Assembly: GCA_002224055.1 (NCBI GenBank)
Contig: AZLU01000085.1
Coordinates: forward strand, 39,345-103,344
From: Pezizomycotina sp. ARF18
Lineage: Eukaryota > Ascomycota
Direction: 5' to 3'
DNA: 64,000 nt
The position numbers and the translations under genes were made by a program. This document shows positions 12,598 through 25,353 of this stretch, piece after piece. The notes under the pieces are model-generated. The model searched no databases. It was not told the DNA's origin and saw nothing but the letters and a program-made list of their open reading frames with translations. How positions within the stretch are numbered: the stretch's first letter is position 1; every line of letters begins with the position of its first letter.

Positions 12598-13531
12598 TAG
12601 AAAGGATGAGTCTGTTCATATACCCACTCCTTCGTCGATATACTAGTACTTGATTCTCACGAAAGAGCTATAGGTTCATGTGGTTAACATTTCTATACGA
12701 GTACTATTACCCTCTCAATTGATTGTAATAGTGTCGGGCGTAGTGTAGTCACCATGAAAAGCAACATACTGTATAATGGATAGTATAATGTAGTTGTTGG
12801 ATGTAAGTAGTAAAGGAACATCAAACGACACGAATACATCGAGAATTGCCCGCAGCGCTATGCATCGACCGACCTCGGCCGAGCTCTGTAATGAACGGCA
12901 TGCATCGATGCGAAGATATTAACATCGTGAAGATTCGTTTTATATGGAATTCCTTTTGTATATAAACGGCAGGATACTGCCCTCGATAGATAGTTTTGTT
13001 CTTCATGCAATTGACAATTTTGATCTTCATCCTACAGTAGTAATAGTAAATAGGAGTAAAATCGAGTAGTATTCAACTGGCTATCCTCCTCCAAAGGAGG
13101 AGGGAGAACTAGCTTCGTTATATACACAACTTTCTAGCAGGGCTGGAGGGCATCGCGTGCGTTCTGCTAGGCCGCGCCTTCCAGCGCGCCCTTGACGCCA
13201 AACACGTGCTCTCTTTCTGCACGACGACAATAGTAGGAAGCATTGGAAATCATAAGAATAAATTAGTCGGAGTACTTCGACGATCCCGGATATCTAAGAT
13301 CTGCAGTATAATAAAAGAGCTTTCTATATAAGGGGGAGATGGAAGGATAATACGTAAAGAATACAAAACTATTCGCCGTTAAGTTTCCTATACCCATTGT
13401 CATATGGTAATACATACTCCCCACAAAATAGGACAAATAAAAGTCGTTATAAATCATGAAATTCAGCGCCTATATATTCCAAAGTCGCCGAGCTTGCGTA
13501 ACATCATGATGAGGCTGGGATGTTTCACTGG
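12598..13531. other. No gene seen; small GC hairpin at 13085-13110
   Basis: Spacer between the inverted-repeat element and the F-box/LRR-like gene. A short palindrome (CTCCTCC AAA GGAGGAG) sits near 13086-13105. No supportable gene. Confidence 0.5.
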
Positions 13532-15731
13532 TTAAATTACTCCGCTCCCAACTTGGCTTTCCACATCTGAGTCGGCCACAATCTCAATATCCTGTTCCCA
13601 CTCGCCATCATCGCCGACTTTGCTGCTCCTGCTGACCTTGAACCCGACCGCAACCGTCTCCGCGAGCGCGATCTCTTGCGGGTCATCCGATATCACATCC
13701 GAGGGGTCCTCATCGTCGCCTTCTCCTTCCTCATGAACAGCATATGCACCATGCATAACCCACTCTAGCCTCTGCAGCATGGGCATGTACCTCACGAACT
13801 TCTTAGCTTCCCGAACTCTGCGTCTACGACCCGCTCGGTAGAATGCGCTGACGCCGGCTTCGAGCGGTGTCGCTTGGGCTGTCGGGGTCGACGAGCCACT
13901 AGACGGTGCCGATGAGTCCTCAGGCTGTTGCTCAGTACGATTGGCTCTTGTGATCTCCTCAGCTTCGCTCGATCGGACTGCTGCGCCGCCGCAGCGACCC
14001 GCCCCATGACCGCATGCGATATGGCGTGAGAACGCTATTCCCACCGTTCGCGAAGACCGTTCCCGAAAGCCCTTCTTCCCGTTCCTACGCTCGCCGTCGT
14101 CGTCGAACTCTTCATAGCACGCGATGAGGTAGCCTGCGTCCCGCTTGTCGCCTTGGTGGCCGTGGCCTAGCGTTAAATGGCGTAGGTTCTTCAATCGTAG
14201 GAAAGCGGGGAGGTATGCGCCGACGTCCCAATCGACTGGATTACGTCCGTACTTCTCCCCGCGCTCCGCTCCCGCGTGCGGGTTCATCACTTCGACGATC
14301 GAGAGCGTTTCCAGCGTATTACCCCAAGTCTCCGCTGCGTGACTTAACCAAGATGACCTCGACCGCTTACAGGGCGGACCTAAATACGAAAAACTAACCA
14401 GAGGCGCCATGCTAAAGTCTTTAAAGTTGAACCGCCGATAAAGTTTTTCGGCGGTAATATCCCTTTCTTTCGATGTTCAGATACCTTCTTCTCCTTCTCT
14501 TCATTTTCCTCATTGTCGTCTTGTTCGTCATCTTTGATGTTTTCGACGTCTACGGAGAAGCCCAAAGGTAACATTCTGTCGCTGACTTCCTCTATCAGCG
14601 ACCTATACTCGCGCGTGTCATTCGTTCCTATACAGCAGCACGGACACGTATCCAGCTTCAGCTCCAGCGTCGTGAGCGTTCTTGCAATGCAAGACGGCAG
14701 CAGTAGGGAGTATATCATCCGCGGTAGTAAGCTTTCGAAGAGTCGTTGTTCCTTATACGTTCGACCCGGATTCGTGTATAACCATGTCCGACGAGGGGTA
14801 TAGACGTTGCCGATGATAGTAGGGAGGGGTAATCAGCGCATAGCAGATTCAACGAAATCGAGGAGGCAGACGGAGCTCCGTAAAGGTTGAGGTCCATCAT
14901 GTGTTGAGGTAAATCGTCTGTCTGTCCATTCGGAAAAGTTGTGATCCGTTGGGAAGTACGAACGGGTTGTCACCCTTTTCATGGAAGCGGCGAGGGTCGA
15001 AGTGCGGCCACCACGCTACGCTAAACTCGCTACCGACGTTAAAGTTCGATACGGCATAGTGAAAGACGCGGAGGTCTAAGCCTTGGTAGTCTGACTCGTA
15101 GGGCGTCGGGGCATAAATTGATACGCTGCGTAGGTTCGGCAAGTTGTATAAGCAGTCTTCGATAAGCTCAGGGTTTACCTTAAGCTTGTTGCTGGCTGAT
15201 GTATCGCTTGCGGAGGGGAAGATGTTCCATGCCGGGGTTGTAGGTAGACCGATGTGAAGCTTCCTGGTTTATAGAGAACGTGGTTAGAACCACGAAGAAT
15301 ACTGAACGATATTGTATAAACTTTTTCAAGAGCCGATGTATTGATACCTTAATCTTTGCGCTATCCTTCCATTATTCATCAAGAATTCGAAATCACCCAT
15401 CAAGTAGCCCTTATGCTTTAGCGCAAGGAGACTGGTCGTGCTTAGTCTAGAATTCCAAGCCCTCTTTCTCAGCCTCCCTGTTTGTTTACCCCCACGCAAT
15501 ATAATGTCTGCGACGATCGAGGTTCCTGCCGTCTTTCCCAAGATGACATCGTTAAATAGCTCCCCACGACAATACGATAGGAATCTCTCGAGCAGAGGCC
15601 GAACGAACGGCAGTCGTAGAGGTCTAGATCTGATAATATTTGACATATAAGTTCGGTAGGAAGCGGGAGCGTTCGTCGGCGTCTCGCGGCGTCGGTAATG
15701 ACTCAGTCTGTGAGGGCGGTAATTGGTTCAT
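13532..15731 (-). CDS. F-box/LRR-like protein
   Basis: A likely start is the ATG at 15729-15731 (MNQLPPSQTESLPTPRD). An intron with donor GTATCA and acceptor CCAG lies at about 15265-15345. It joins IAQRLR to KLHIGLPTTPAWNIFPS. Downstream are leucine-rich strand-helix units: LPNLRSVSIYAPTP, ARTLTTLELKLDTC, LETLSIVEVMNPH and LRLKNLRHLTLGHG. The C-terminus is acidic (EEGEGDDEDPSDV). This layout is typical of fungal F-box proteins, which recruit substrates to SCF ubiquitin ligases. A classical F-box is not clear at the N-terminus, so the F-box part is inference. The frame changes several times (near 14900, 14720-14760 and 14400), consistent with missing single bases or early decay. Confidence 0.55.
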
Positions 15732-16366
15732 TTTGCGGCGTTTAGCGACGGGCTCAGGTATCATCAAGACTCCCTATATCAGTAACATAATTCGGCAAAT
15801 CGCGTCAGCTGTAGTTCGAAGATACTGCTTCTGATGACACGTAGTACGTAAAAAAGCTGACAGAAGTCGCTATAGGTCTTGGAGAGTATAAGGATTATGA
15901 GGGAGGCGAGGCTGACTGACGTTACGCGTGTTTACGTTATATTATTTCTGGTCTTGCCGATTCTTGGAATTACCGGGACAACAAGGGGTCTGGGGATATA
16001 AAAAAGAGGGATTTATTACCGGTAATTGCGATAGGGCAAGCTAGTGAGAGATAAGGCAAAAAGGGAATACAGTTAGCGTGAATAAGTATCGAAAGGCGAG
16101 GGGGTCGTGAGACTCCCCCGAGCGTCCCTTTTCAGGTATAAACAGAACCGATCGCAACGGATACCATATCCCGTAATTCAAGAGCCGGAACAGAAACGAA
16201 GGTATAGTTACTGACGTAGTAAGTAGTATAACTGACTTTTAATGTTAACGTGTTTAGTTATACGACCAAGAAACCTTGGGAAGCTATCAAGGTTTAACTT
16301 TTGCGAATTAATAATAATGGATGATAAAAATAGAACGTGCTAGGCCTTTCGTGGCTTCTTTGAAAG
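15732..16366. other. No gene seen; upstream region of the F-box-like gene
   Basis: AT-rich spacer between a gene and its probable decayed relative. No clear promoter element could be fixed. Confidence 0.4.
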
Positions 16367-18020
16367 CTAAAACCCGGGATACTTGAGCCTCAAGCAAGGG
16401 ACAAAACGGCAGAGCGGTAATCTTTTGCTGAATACTAAGCAATATATATAGTCGTAAAACGTACTTGGAAACGGATTCATATACTGATTCTGTACGGGAA
16501 GATAAAAATGCTGAGGGGGGTCTGCAGGTAAATATATAAAAGCCTTCAGATTCAGGAGGCTATCAGATTGATATAGGAGCCTTTCGCTCAAGCAGTTCTT
16601 GGGAGATCAGTAAAAGCGCTCATCGCGTCTCGCCGTTTAAGAAATTTTTATCACAGTTTGTGCTCTTATGCAGGTAGGAAACAAACACGATGCGAATGAA
16701 CCAGAGGTATAACGAGCAATTTCGTATAATAAGTACGTAGTAGAGTAGAAGACTCGAATTCCCGAATGAGGTAAACTTCCATTATTTAGATTATTACCCT
16801 ACCCTAGCGCATCTGTTTCAAGCGATCATTTCATATCAGATATCTCAGGTCAATATCAAGAGAAAGCGAACTAAACCAAAAGACGCGCAGTAAAAAAACG
16901 TCGAGTGAAGACGGCGAACCGAGTACGAAACGCTGTACGAATCTTTCGCTAAGCGTGCTGTCCACCGATCGGTACCGTTATCATCCTCGGGAATCGGCGT
17001 TTTAATCCTCCTTTTTTCCCGCAAGATCCTCCCATGGGGTTAAGGACCCTGTAGGACCCCTTGAGGCTTACTCTCTGATCCGCCCTACTAGGACCTTTTG
17101 CGAATTTGCGAATGGACTACATATTATTATCTGCAGCCATTTTAGCAGGCCGTTTGATCCTGCGCGATTTTGAACTAGGTTACTTTTAGCTTACGCATAC
17201 GATCGTCGCGGGATATAGTACCTCTTGCAGAGCGTCCCGCGCCACAAAGACGGAGATATCGGCGGAACAGCAGGGAAGCCAACCAATTAGATCCCGTAAC
17301 GCAGGGTTTCCGAGAATGTTTTCCTCCGATGTGGCTTAGCGAAGATCTTACAAACTTCTAGATCTACGAGATATTAGATATCGGATGTTTGCTTGCATCC
17401 GTGTCCATGGTTGAAGAGGTAAGACGAGATCTCTTGTCTGAGATTAGTGTCCGAGATTAGTGTATAGGTACGGCTTTGGTGTCTATGTGATATGAGCGTA
17501 CGGGACACTCCACGTAGATTTCCCTGGATCTGATCCGAGTCGGTACATTAATAGTACAGAGTGCCTCCGCGGAGGTCATTTCCTTCGGAGATGATTCATC
17601 TGCCGAGGCGTGGGGGTTTGCTTCGATCTTGGTGTCTTCCAGAAGTCCATGAGCAGCTTGAATATCCTATCAAAGGGGAGTGACGTCAGGGAATAACGAT
17701 ATTGAGATATACGGGATAGCGGGGGTAGCGTAAAGTATATATATGGACGCCATATTGCTTGTCCCTCATTCCGTATCTTATTGAAGCATTTGGCGCTACT
17801 GAGAACGTCTAAATCAGTGAACATTGCCAACAAGAGCCGGAACACAACAGTGAAGTAGCGACTCTGCGCGCATATATAACCACCTCTCACATGGCTCTAC
17901 GGTATTATATGTTATAAGGTTATAGAAATTGAAGAGACTTTCAACCTTTAGTAGTTCCGGAGCTTCTACCTTCATCTTGACAATACTGGGAACCCAAATC
18001 ATAGGAGAAGATGCGATCAA
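16367..18020 (-). pseudogene. Probable decayed F-box/LRR-like relative
   Basis: Separate minus-strand frames keep LRR-like protein character: SERLLYQSDSLLNLKAFIYL and PADPPQHFYLPVQNQYMNP near 16.4-16.6 kb, FRLLLAMFTDLDVLSSAKCF near 17.8 kb, and VKMKVEAPELLKVESLFNF near 17.95 kb. Spacing, orientation and style match the gene at 13.5-15.7 kb, so an old tandem copy is the simplest reading. The intervening DNA is TA-rich and not open in any frame. Homology was judged by eye only. Confidence 0.33.
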
Positions 18021-18581
18021 CCCCTGACCTCTTTAAATGATGATAGCGACATCCAATAAGAAAACGTGCCGTGAAATTTGATCGAGATCTAGCGGCCATG
18101 GGATGTAAAACATCGCCGGCTTGTACCTCAAAGCAGGTATGTACCCGGGATATACAGCGTCAACCCCGTCGAGATATACTCGCCTATCTATATCCAGGCC
18201 AACGGACTTGACGTTTACTACGTAACTTTAGACTATCTATTCTAGATCCAGACATCCGGGTACTATAGTATCATCAGGGATATGATACCAAATGGCATAT
18301 TATTTTACATCGAATAACTGATTATTATCTTATTAAAATGACTCATCTACTTCTTTTTCTATATCAACTAATATATTGATTACAAAACGGTGACGTTCGG
18401 AACAAATTTAAATTCTGGTAAAAAGAACTTATGGAAGACATGGCCTCTGAGCAGAACGCCTTCCTTGTAAAACACCTGGAACCACCAACCAAATCTTCAC
18501 TAGCACTAGACCCACCACGTATTAACCTATGCCCGCAGCGACTCAGTTTCCATTGAGTTTCCCGATTACGGAGGTTGCTTT
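18021..18581. other. No gene seen
   Basis: Spacer downstream of the 18.6-20.8 kb gene. One 73-codon minus frame touches that gene's stop but shows no protein-like features. Confidence 0.45.
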
Positions 18582-20801
18582 TCAATTAAAGAAGTCTTTC
18601 ATACTAGAACCCAAACTCTTTAGCTTCGTATAGTTTATGCATTTGTCGTCCGTGGAGAGGCATTGGGGTCCAATCTTCTGGACAAATGCTTGGATTTCAG
18701 CCTGCGTCCAACAATAATCACTCTTGGTAAGGTCTTCCCTCATCATTTCATATTCTTTGGCCTTCCACATATTCATTTGGAAGTACATCCTGCTGCCGAG
18801 GCCGCAGTCGAACGAAACGCCGTCGCACGTACCGGCCGCAGAAGATAATTCTCTTGCGGCAACAGAAACTAGCGGGGCTCTGTCTACATTAGCGAAAGAA
18901 GGTGGCTTGGATAGAGGCCAGAGGCCGCTCAAGGAGAGTGATTTGGTAGTGGCCTTGGTCTTATCGGCCGTGATCCTTGCGTGAGAAAAGAAGTATGGTT
19001 CGACGATCCAGGAAATGCCGTGCTTTTTGTTCATGACAACAACACCAAGGTCGAAGCGGAGACGGACGCCGGTCACCAGTTCTGATTGAACATCGGCGTT
19101 CAGCTTCATGAGCGGGGTGATCTTGAGGTTCGTGCCGCTGGTGGTAACAGCCTTCTCGTCTTTCAGGTTGACATTGAGCTTCTTATTGATCTCGGCCTTC
19201 GCGCCCATGAGGAACTGACCCGTCGACTTAAGGTTCACTTTACCGAACGGTTCTAGTCCGAGAGATGGACCGATGATGAAAAAGTTGGCGAGGGAGAAAG
19301 GCGAGAGCGGGTAGTCTATGTTCTTCTTAACTTCGGCCGCGAGCGCTTTCAGACTCTTATCGAGCATGAAATTCGAAGACTTGAATGTCTTGTCCATCTT
19401 CGCGTCGACACCGATCTGGAAGACGGTCTGACCGCCAGCGACAGGAGTCCGGACGCACCGACCACGCCCCCCTTGGCGAGGTTCTTCACGTTCCATTCGA
19501 CGGCACCTGAGGCCTTAACTTTGAGGTCCAGGAAGCAGCCGACACACGCTACGTGTACGCTAGAGTCCTTGTAAAGCGTCAGGCCATCTCCCCACGGGGT
19601 TTTGTCGCCGCTAAGCTTCTTCTTCAGCGTGTAATCTTCAGCCCACTCCTTCTTGCCCTTAACAACTCCGCGCTTCCTGAGATGGCTATGGAGAGACTGT
19701 CCGCACGGGGGGATTTTTCCCGTCTTTGGCCACTCGCCCTCGAATTTCAGGTCCAATGCATCCTTTTCTCGTCTCGCCTGAAGACGGTTGCGGCCTATGA
19801 AATGTTCCTTCTGCTTGAGAGCCTCAGAGATGGCCTCTGGATACTCCTCACCCCATGCGAGCCTGATTTCTTCCACGACGGACGTCTCGTCCTCGATGAC
19901 TTCTACAGATACCGCGATGGTCCTCCCGCTACGGACCGGAGCGCCAACCTGGCTCCAGAGCTGGAGATCGCCTTCCTTTCCACACTGCTTGCCGTAGGCA
20001 TCTAAATATGTGATCTTGTCGCCTGCAGCCGTATTAGGGGTTTTGGGAATGTAGCGCATGGCGCGGTCGGCGTCGTCGGCGGTTGTGAACGTCATTTTCA
20101 GCGAAGTTGAGTCGCACTCGATTTCGGAGATCTTGCTCGTGCCACCGAGGTTGACGATCTTGACGCCTTCTATGGCTCGAATCAAGATGGCGGCCGCAAT
20201 GTTGCGCTCTCCGTCATCCGGAAGACCATCATCGTCTTCGCCAACGACGTCTTCGCGCTTCACAACGAAGGATTCGTCATCAGAGTCAGCCGAAACAATT
20301 GTTCTAGAGGTTAAAGCATGAAAGTATTAGCATTTGGAATGTATTTATTCCATTTACGACCAGCTTGTAAACGTTGGAACATCATGTGCGTGCAAGCGAA
20401 AATGAGAAATCAAAACAGGAGAGTTATTCCAGGGGAAAGCTTACTATTCACTTCCTCCGCGAGGTACTCAACACGGCATCCATCGGTGCCAGCGAGCTAA
20501 CATCATCTGCGCCATCGCTGGGTCCTGGACCGGAATGAGCTTTCTACCTTGTTGGCGAACCTTCTCCTCAATCGGCGTGTCATACGGCCAGGTCACCTCA
20601 TCCGTATTGGGTGGGACAGGCGGCTCAGGGGTGAACGAGTCTACCTGGGCCTCGAAGGTTTTGTCGGCCGGCTGCTGGTTCATCACAGTGATGAAAGAGT
20701 ACTGCAATGGAGTAAGTCCCCGGTTCGGGTCTGATCCCTCCGAATGTGCGGCGCCGCAACGGCCACGGAGCCGAAAAGGCTATGGGAATAAGCCCTCGCA
20801 T
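18582..20801 (-). CDS. Secreted protein resembling fungal DUF7029/DUF7223 proteins
   Basis: The start at 20799-20801 gives a signal peptide (MRGLIPIAF, then SVAVAAP after restoring a T). Exon 1 (20452-20801) has a Pro-rich segment (SFTPEPPVPPNTDEVTWPYD). A 148-bp intron (20304-20451) follows, then VSADSDDESFVVKREDVV. Residues around SKISEIECDSTSLKMTFTTA resemble the DUF7029 beta-domain. The following half (QTVFQIGVDAK, ANFFIIGPSLGLEPFGKVN, ARITADK) is a repetitive beta-rich region like DUF7223. The C-terminus carries cysteines (SFDCGLGSRMYFQMN, IGPQCLSTDDKCINY). The frame needs four extra bases: two in the signal peptide, one near 20517, and one near 19450. With these and the intron removed the length is 2076 nt, exactly 692 codons. 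Function is unknown; extracellular location is inferred. Confidence 0.65.
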
Positions 20802-23800
20802 GTCTTTGCTAATCTACGAAATCTCGAGAGTTTGTCTATATGAACTAAAAGGAGTATGAAATCAACTAGGAAAAGAGCGTGAACTTGAAGAAAACGAAAT
20901 CAATGACAAGGGAAATTAGCCTGAGAGAAGGGAGTTGAAAGAACGGACGCTTTCCTAACGATTCACCGATGGTGTTTCTTCGTCGGATCAAAAGCTATCT
21001 AAAAGAATGGACTTCTCTTCCTTTCTAATCTAATCGAATGGAAGGAAGAGAAAAAGCTGTATAACGAGATATGAAAGTAGGGGAAGAGATAAAGGTAGAC
21101 GAGGAAACACACGCATTTCTCATCATTGAGGAGGCCTGGGTATAGTTATATATCGCATTGATTTATATATCGCATTGATAGTGGCATTGGCTGCTCTTAT
21201 TCGATCATGTTTTGACAAGCTGATACTTATGGCTTATTGCATTTTTCCCTGGTTAACGACGGGGAAGGACGTCAAAGGCTTTCAAGCGGAGATCGCTACT
21301 GGTGAACTAGCAGTCCTATATTCCGGCGGGAGGTATCTTACTTCATGAACCCAAGTTTATGCGGATGTCGCTTAGCTCTAAAACTAGCAATCATGCCTAT
21401 ATGCATGTCGATCACATCGAAAGGACAATTTTTCGTCGGTCCGCCGCCACTATATCTTGGAGAATCTGTGACAATAAGATCAGCTTATTAGAATCACTCC
21501 GATTAAGCTTAAAACATTCCAGAAGGATTCTTTAAGCTGCACATTGGACACTAAATTATAAGCAAAATTAGGAAGGGTGAAAGATCGTACTACCAAGTGG
21601 CGCATGAATTTGCGATCGTTGGATAAAGCAAGTCAAAATTTCTCCAGCCATTTACCGTTTAGACCAGTCCCAACGATTCTGACTATTAATCTCCAGGCAA
21701 CATCTCGCATGAACGGACTGACGCACTAGTTTACTCCGACTATAGGAGTTATTTCAGCAGATAATGATATCATGTATTGATAGGACAATTACTTGGCAGT
21801 ATGCACGTAAATCTTTTGACCGCGAAGCCAAACGATATCAGAGAATTGGCTTCATGATCACGATAACCAAGGTATGGCAACATCAACCAGCTTCTTAGAA
21901 AATGTTTACAAACTTCATAGAGACGTTTCTTAAAACGCTGAGCTAGTCTACTAGTATGATAATGATTTCCAAGGTATCCATTATGTGCTCAGATTCCCCT
22001 AGCCTAAAATCGCACAAGCATTTTCTGTGTAACATTAAGATCGACCCATCGAAAATCACAGACCACAAAGTGATGCGCTCGTCTGCTCTAGGTTAACAAG
22101 AACCTTTGGGCGACATAAATCTGTCAGATGCTAATATTTACTTGGTCGCGGCGTGCGGGCTTACTAAGATAATATTGTAATAAACTGATAAATATTTTAT
22201 ATATAAAAGAGGAACGGATCAAAATTTAATTGTCGCGGATTATCAGATCTCACATATTCATGATTACAATAGAGGAATTTGCAATGATGGAGGTGGGTCA
22301 ATGCCAGGGCTTTCACATATTTAAACAGTAATTGCGAGTGTACGGTTTATGAATCGAATAGGAAAATAAACATACTGTGGATTTGAAACCATTCTATCAA
22401 AGACAGTGAGAACGACGGACAAACAGTTTTTACATCAACTCAGTTCTATAGTTTCGCAATCTTCAAAGTGATCTTCGTTCTCTATATATGGATTATACTA
22501 CCCTTAATCACCAAGTGTAAAATGTGATTTCATGGACCGTGAGCCATGCATTTACCGGATTATTACGTTGACCGGATTACAAAGTCGAAAGGATACTCGG
22601 TGATAAGCTATGATTTAATCGTTGGTCATTTTTTGTCAACGAAATACATGTTCTAATAGAAACAACAAGGGTTTTGCTCTTCATGCTCCAGAAAATGTTT
22701 CAGTGGTTGGCTTCCTATAGTTCTGTAAGTAGATGAATGCTATTAATTCACGTAAGAAGAATCCCTAGATACTACTAATACCAGATTGCATTTATAAGGA
22801 GCTTGTCGGCGACGTTAGTCTTCCTCTCAGAGTATCTCTTAGTACCTATGGATTGAGATTTGATCACGACGCGCAACTCTATATAAAAACCGACGATATC
22901 CATACTCTAAGACGTTTAAATTAGAGACCAATAGGTTACCATTTCAGAATCCACCATTTTAACCCTTGGTCAATTTATGGATTTGGATGTATTTTAGAGT
23001 AACATCGAATATATAAGCTGACAAAGTTCCACTCGCTTCACCTAAAGGTCTTGATATTGTGCGTTCAGCGATTCTGTTCGGAGCCAGCCGACAGCCCCGC
23101 ATGATCGTATACCTTATTTAGCAGAACCTCAATTGCCCATACTCCAGACATTGTTGTCCGTAGGCCTTCCACGTCGTAGGCGAGGCGATGTCACAATAAT
23201 CAATTGCCCGCCATTGCGATACAACCAGAGCTTGCACGCGTTGCCAGTTGGGAATATTCGTCAATTTTGTCTTCCACGGAAGTCCTACTTAGTCCTCTCT
23301 TACCTAAAGTTTGGTGCACAGACGCGAAGAGAAAGGGTTGTAACTATGTCGAGAGAAGCTTTTTTCGATGGCTGGATCTCAAGGTCGTGCTTTGGTGTAG
23401 TCTGAGGTTACCATGCATTGCATGTCCATTCGCACACGAGCTGTGACATCTATAAATTTTAATATTGACCTTTTCCTTGTTTCTTGCCATTAACTATCAG
23501 AGCCCTTCATTTATTCGATAACCCTTTGTTTGCTGTACTAGCGTCTTAGCGACACCTGTTTACCTACTATCTGATCGCTGGCTCGGGTGTTTGACAGCCA
23601 AGCCAACTCCCGGCCGCACATTATTCAGCGTGCTTTATAATTCCTAAACTATCGGGTTGGCCGAATGACGCGACTTATCAAAGGATCAGATACAAAGCGA
23701 ACCTCGAACGAACGAATCATAATAATTTTCATTGTTCCTCTAATATTTCTGTTGAGGGTATATTGCTGGTTGAGTTGTCGGGCATCCAGCTCTTAACTGC

Positions 23801-25353
23801 AAGAATCGATATCCATTAGTTTTTTTATGAAAGATGCTGCGAATCGTTGAGAATAATAAGCTTTCCTTGGCTCTAGGCATACAATATTAATAGATGCGAA
23901 AGGATTCGAACCTGTGTTTCCAAGAACGGCCCCGCGTACTTATTTGCTTGTTGAATGGGACAGCCACAGGGCACACAATTCTTCCGACGATCCGAGCGCG
24001 CTCCAAAATAGTGTGAATGCAAGTTTTTCAAAATAAACGCAGGGCTTTTGGATACTAAGGAAACTATACTTTCATAGGAAAGTTCGTTTTCATGGAATAT
24101 TGATATGCGTGCAAGGTCTGCACTGAATGTGCGTTCTTGAGCCGTTTTTCAAAAAATCTCACGTTATTTCAAGCGTTTAAGTAGGTACTCACCTTCCCTT
24201 AAAGTGCGTCAAGGATCGTGGAATAGACGTGGATAATCGAGCTCTCGGAACACCGCGTCTGCGCGGCTTTAAATAGGTGAAAACTGGTTGTGGGCAGGAG
24301 AATTCACTACGGTTTCGGAAGCTGTGAAGATGATGTCCCTGATCCTTGCGGACTTGGCTTGCATTTAAGTCGCTCCTAGGATTAATTCAAGAAGTTGCGA
24401 TTGTCAAATAGGAATAGTCAGTCATGAGTAGGATCAGTACTAAACGGTTCTGAGGTAATAACTCGCTGTGCTACTAACAGCGAGGTCGAGAGGCCGATTT
24501 TCTCAGAAATAAGGAGCGTAGCACCTGTGAATTCCACTGACGCAGGAGGCTTTATCCTTCGTCGTCAATACGGGCTATAAGACCGTCAAATAATATATTC
24601 GTGATCATTCATCCCTATTCCTGCCCCCGTTTTATCGCCGAGGTTGGTTCATGTCAGCAATAAGATTAATTGAGGACAGGACAGGCGAGCGCTATTCCTC
24701 TTCTAGGGATATTGAACAGGGGCTTTGTAAAATCCGCGTGGGAGAACAGCAAAAGGTTGGGTACAAAAGTGACAAAGATTGAACTGTTTTTAGTAGGCGA
24801 GATTTGTTTCATCCTGTATCTTTCCACCAAAATTTGCCCAGAATTAGAGGATACAAAGGGTAAAAATCTCATCCAATGATGTACGCTCCATCCGCGTTTT
24901 CGTCCAATGGAAGAATTTATTTCTGTATTCCAAATGCTCAAGATGTTCAGAAGGCAAAAATATCCTTTGGGATCCACCCCAGCGTTGGCCAATAACAATT
25001 ATCACAAGACAGAAGTTTGTTTTTCCGTCCTGCAAGTTTTTGTGCTACGAGCGCTCTGGGACAGTCGAGATGGTTGGTGTTCAACAGTCAGAAGTCACTA
25101 CAAAATAAGCAACCCTACAAACGGCAGCAAAAAACTCAGCCGCAATACATCCATGACACCTATGTCTATTATCTGATATTCTGTTCCCGCGAGGTGAAGT
25201 GGTCGAGGCTTGGGGGACACCTGCACATGCAGGCGGCGCGCGAAATTTTTTTTTTTTTTTTTTTTTTTTTTCATTTGCTTTAGTGTTGTTATTTTCTGGT
25301 TGCTAATTTCCGTCGTAGTGGTGTTGGTTTATGAAAATTTCTCCCTTTTTTGC
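20802..25353. other. 4.5-kb gene desert
   Basis: I find no supportable gene. The DNA is TA-rich with short frames only. A 16-bp unit (TATATATCGCATTGAT) occurs twice near 21148-21180. Two overlapping plus frames at 23133-23446 are slightly protein-like but have no motif or splice context. A run of about 23 T ends at 25271. The stretch could be RIP-decayed repeat DNA, but no terminal repeats were recognised. Confidence 0.5.

Noticed and set aside
19553-20005. 150-codon plus frame
   Set aside because: Antisense shadow of the secreted DUF7029/DUF7223-like gene, which has a signal peptide, splice sites and matching length.
23133-23446. Two overlapping plus frames, possibly a relic gene
   Set aside because: No recognisable motif, splice context or continuity beyond the frames.
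23885-23960. tRNA-like 3' end (GGATTCGAACC on the plus strand)
   Set aside because: Only the B-box-like part is present; no pairing 5' acceptor strand or A box at the right distance.
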